Below the pieces are notes generated by a model. That model was not told the DNA's origin. It was given only the letters and a program-made list of their open reading frames with translations, and did not search any database. The position numbers were made by a program, and so were the translations under genes. From Flavobacterium ammonificans (lineage in GTDB: Bacteria > Bacteroidota > Bacteroidia > Flavobacteriales > Flavobacteriaceae), in the NCBI RefSeq assembly GCF_020885975.1, contig NZ_AP025183.1, positions 1,178,001 through 1,242,000 on the forward strand: DNA of 64,000 nucleotides, written 5' to 3'. The first letter of the stretch is position 1. Every line of letters begins with the position of its first letter. Of this stretch, positions 61,409 to 64,000 are shown piece by piece.

Positions 61409-62251
61409 TTATTGTAAGAGGTAGGCGGATATTTTTTTGTAGACTTCTTTGTTTTGTAAACTATGTCCCAATCCTTTTGTGGTTTCTAGAACAGACGTTT
61501 TCCAATACTGATTCGTTTTTTTACTTTCTTCATACAATACTACGGTATCGTCTAAGTCATGAAATAAAAGTCCTTTAGCTGTCACGGAATGGGCGTAATG
61601 CTGTGCTGAAAAATCTGCGACTTTAACTTGGAAACGCTCCCAATAATGTTGGTGAATCAATTTTTCCATTCGGCTATTCAATCGCAATAAGCGTACATAA
61701 TTTTTAAAAATAATGGCATAATCGGATGGAGCACCTAAAAGCACCATTTTTTCTACAGTTGGATTATTGTAGGTCGCTTGGTAATACAAACTTGCTTTTC
61801 CGCCAATAGAGTGTCCAATGATATAATTAGGGCTGTATTTTTTGGCTACACAATCAATACTGGCTGCATAGCGTATCACATTAAATTCTTTTCCTTCTGA
61901 TAATCCGTGAGCGGGTGCGTCTATTGCAATAATGGTGTGTCCCGTTTCAATGAGATGCGGTAGTAATTTTTTCCAACGCATAGTATTGCTTTCCCAACCG
62001 TGTAAAAGAAAAATGATTTTTTCATCTCCGTCCCAACGGTAGGTTTGGAACTGCAAACCGTGATTGTCAAAAGTTTCTTTTTTGGCTTCGGCCAAAAAGG
62101 GTGGAAGTTGGTTGCTATTTAGTTTTCCTTTTCGAGGATGACTAAAAAGAGAGAAAGCCAGCAGTGTTGCTTTTTTGGGAGCAATAAAACACAATAGGTT
62201 AATATAAGCTCCGTAGGATTTGGTAGTAATGAAGAAAAGAAATTGCTTCAT
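61409..62251 (-). CDS. Alpha/beta hydrolase
   Basis: A 280-residue hydrolase with oxyanion-hole HG at 84-85 (FLLHGWESN), a DAPAHGLSEG motif near 111-120 and the nucleophile elbow GHSIG at 146-150 (S148). A late His in GLGHSL completes the likely triad. No signal peptide is convincing, though the first 35 residues are hydrophobic. The substrate is unknown. Confidence 0.87.
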   Translation of the reverse strand: MKQFLFFITTKSYGAYINLLCFIAPKKATLLAFSLFSHPRKGKLNSNQLPPFLAEAKKETFDNHGLQFQTYRWDGDEKIIFLLHGWESNTMRWKKLLPHLIETGHTIIAIDAPAHGLSEGKEFNVIRYAASIDCVAKKYSPNYIIGHSIGGKASLYYQATYNNPTVEKMVLLGAPSDYAIIFKNYVRLLRLNSRMEKLIHQHYWERFQVKVADFSAQHYAHSVTAKGLLFHDLDDTVVLYEESKKTNQYWKTSVLETTKGLGHSLQNKEVYKKISAYLLQ

Positions 62252-62254
62252 AAT

Positions 62255-62282
62255 AAAAAAGTCCCGATTTGCATCGGGACTT
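62255..62282 (-). terminator. Terminator of the zinc-ribbon-like coiled-coil gene
   Basis: AAGTCCCGAT and ATCGGGACTT form a 10-bp stem (62259-62282) with loop TTGC, followed on the minus strand by T residues. It lies four bases before the hydrolase start codon. Confidence 0.8.
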
Positions 62283-62289
62283 CAAGTAG

Positions 62290-63069
62290 TTAAAATTTAG
62301 AAAATAATTTTTCCATTTTTTCTCTTTCCTCCTCGGCTAACGTACTGTCAACCAAAATTCTTCCAGAGTGCTCATCAGTGATGATTTTCTTTCTAGCAGC
62401 AATTTCCACTTGTGTTTGTGGTGGAATTGTAAAGAAAGATCCTGCAGATGCTCCTCTTTCGATAGAAACTACAGCTAATCCATTACGAACGCTGCTTCTG
62501 ATTCTTTTGTAAGCAGTTAACAAACGCTCTTCGATTTGTGCTTCATACTCTGCTGATTTTTGAGAAAGAAATTCTTCTTCTTTCTGAGTTTCAGCCATAA
62601 TAGCATCCAATTCTGATTTTTTATGTTTCAAGTGAGTTGATTTTGATTCTAATTTTTCTTTAGAATTTGCAATCACCTCTTTTTTGTGTTCAATAGAAGC
62701 TTTCATTTCTTTGATTTGCTTTTCAGCCAATTGAATTTCTAATTCTTGAAATTCAACTTCTTTAGTCAAAGAGTTGTATTCTCTGTTGTTACGAACACTC
62801 TCTTGTTGTTTTGTATATTTTTTGATAGCCTCTTTGTGCTCGTCAATAGCATTTTTCTTTACTTTGATTTGCTCTTCGATAACTTCAAGTTCGCTTTTTA
62901 ATTTTTCTGAACGAGTGCTTAAACCAGCTACTTCATCTTCTAAATCTTCTACCTCTAAAGGAAGTTCCCCTCTTACGTTTCTGATTTCGTCAATTCTTGA
63001 GTCAATAAGTTGTAAATCGTATATTGCTCTTAACTTGTCTTCGACACTTAATTCTTTTTTAGTCGCCAT
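62290..63069 (-). CDS. Coiled-coil protein of the C4-type zinc-ribbon family, cysteines lost
   Basis: A 259-residue protein that is mostly coiled coil (about 10-190). The C-terminal part, RGASAGSFFTIPPQTQVEIA and KKIITDEHSGRILVD, is the position of the C4 zinc ribbon in its family, but no cysteine is present in the whole segment, so no zinc site can form. The function is unknown. It is three bases from the Nif3-family gene on the same strand and ends at a terminator. Confidence 0.85.
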   Translation of the reverse strand: MATKKELSVEDKLRAIYDLQLIDSRIDEIRNVRGELPLEVEDLEDEVAGLSTRSEKLKSELEVIEEQIKVKKNAIDEHKEAIKKYTKQQESVRNNREYNSLTKEVEFQELEIQLAEKQIKEMKASIEHKKEVIANSKEKLESKSTHLKHKKSELDAIMAETQKEEEFLSQKSAEYEAQIEERLLTAYKRIRSSVRNGLAVVSIERGASAGSFFTIPPQTQVEIAARKKIITDEHSGRILVDSTLAEEEREKMEKLFSKF

Positions 63070-63072
63070 ATT

Positions 63073-64000
63073 TTATAAGTACTTAACTGGATTTGTATTT
63101 TCTTCTGAAAAAATGATGGCAAAATTAAGGATTTTTTTTCTAAGAAAGTCAACAATATAATTTTTTGTATACCGTTCGCTTTCAAAATGTCCAATATCTG
63201 CCAAAAGTAATTGGTTTTCTGCCTCATAGAACTGATGGTATTTCAAATCAGCGGTTAAAAAAGCATCGGCTCCAGCTCGGATTGCATTTTTGATGGCAAA
63301 ACTTCCAGCGCCTCCTAAAACAGCTACTTTTTGTATGGGTTTATCAAGAAACTGCGAATGGCGGATGCCGCCTGCTTGCATTTTTTCTTTTACCATTCCC
63401 AAGAATTCTTTTTCGCACATTGGTGTTTGCAATTCGCCAATCATTCCTAAGCCAATATTTTGATGTTGGTTTTTGAGATCGTAAATCTCGTAAGCTACTT
63501 CTTCGTAGATATGCGTTTGAAACAAGGTTTTCAAAATTCTACTTTCTAGGTGCTTTTCAAACGTAACTTCGATTTTGATTTCGTCAGCTTGAACGAATTC
63601 AAAGCGTTCTCCAATTTCAGGATTGCTATGTTCGTTGCCTTTATAGGTTCCAGTCCCTTTCGAGTTAAAGCTGCAGTTGTCATAATTACCAATACTTCCA
63701 GCTCCTGCATGGAATAAGGCATTGCGAACTGCTTCTGCATTTTCAGGAACAGTGTAGGTGACTAATTTGCGGATGAAATTCTCTTTTGGGATGAGGATTT
63801 TGGTGTTTTTTAGCCCTAAAGCATCACAAAATATTTTGTTGACTCCTTCAGGATGATTGTCCAAAGCGGTATGAACAGCATAAATGGCAATGTCGTTTTT
63901 GATGGCTTTAAGAATTGCGCGCTCTACATAAGTTGTTCCGGTAATTTTCTTCAAACCTGAAAATAGAATCGGGTGAAAGCAAACCACCAAATTGCAATTT
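63073..64000 (-). CDS. Nif3-like dinuclear metal center protein, 5' end missing
   Basis: The reading frame is open past 63990 to the window edge (CNLVVCFHPILFSGLKK), so the start is outside and about 308 residues are visible. Members bind two metals through conserved His, Asp and Glu; here CFHP and ADIGHFESERYT are visible. A middle inserted domain (about visible 105-195, with FEFVQADEIKIEVTFEKH) is the PII-like insert of longer family members. The biochemical role is unclear; a GTP cyclohydrolase-like function is often listed. The TTG at 63990 is not the start. Confidence 0.9.
   Translation of the reverse strand, partial: NCNLVVCFHPILFSGLKKITGTTYVERAILKAIKNDIAIYAVHTALDNHPEGVNKIFCDALGLKNTKILIPKENFIRKLVTYTVPENAEAVRNALFHAGAGSIGNYDNCSFNSKGTGTYKGNEHSNPEIGERFEFVQADEIKIEVTFEKHLESRILKTLFQTHIYEEVAYEIYDLKNQHQNIGLGMIGELQTPMCEKEFLGMVKEKMQAGGIRHSQFLDKPIQKVAVLGGAGSFAIKNAIRAGADAFLTADLKYHQFYEAENQLLLADIGHFESERYTKNYIVDFLRKKILNFAIIFSEENTNPVKYL

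Overview
The window is typical chromosomal sequence of a member of the Bacteroidota, most likely Flavobacterium or a close relative in the Flavobacteriaceae. The evidence is low GC, many A-rich leaders without Shine-Dalgarno sites, promoters with the TAnnTTTG -7 box of this phylum (often with a TTG about 19-23 bases upstream), and families common in Flavobacteriia (MsrB-MsrA fusion, GxxExxY, DUF4105/Lnb, DUF2805, DUF5808, M61 peptidase). No rRNA, intact insertion sequence, phage or CRISPR array was seen. The single tRNA is tRNA-Thr(TGT).

Positions 1-15.7 kb are the end of a surface-polysaccharide locus, all on the + strand. It holds a glycosyltransferase (cut by the window edge), an NAD-dependent epimerase, a cupin, a small phosphoglycosyl transferase that charges the lipid carrier, the four dTDP-L-rhamnose genes rmlC, rmlD, rmlB and rmlA, a FlaA1/PglF/WbpM-like UDP-sugar 4,6-dehydratase, and an MBOAT/SGNH O-acetylation pair. 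Two unrelated genes, an AAA ATPase and a GxxExxY protein, sit between the rml genes. Almost every gap here is filled with short modular repeats. They are in one orientation at 2.1-6.9 kb and the opposite orientation at 12.5-16.3 kb, and a separate decamer repeat surrounds rmlD, rmlB, the GxxExxY gene and rmlA.

Positions 16.3-40.6 kb are core genome: an Lnb-like membrane protein, phosphatidylserine synthase, lptB, tatC and kdsD (envelope), recQ, a COG2509 flavoprotein, an M20 amidohydrolase, msrBA, idi, queD, a peroxiredoxin, tRNA-Thr, an M61 peptidase, a sterol-desaturase/AlkB/DMT/DUF2721 cluster, a prohibitin-like lipoprotein and a TonB-receptor-like barrel.

Positions 40.6-47 kb carry a second repeat system with terminal inverted repeats. 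One copy and one truncated copy flank a higBA toxin-antitoxin pair, and a roughly 1.1 kb array of alternating P and Q units, with a perfect 60-bp palindrome, separates fabH from argS. The rest (47-64 kb) holds argS, an RND efflux operon, ffh, folD, rluF, an ECF sigma/anti-sigma/outer-membrane-protein operon, an alpha/beta hydrolase, a coiled-coil protein and a Nif3-family gene that runs off the window. The most unusual content is the repeat architecture and its association with rml genes, nuclease-fold orphan genes and a toxin-antitoxin pair.
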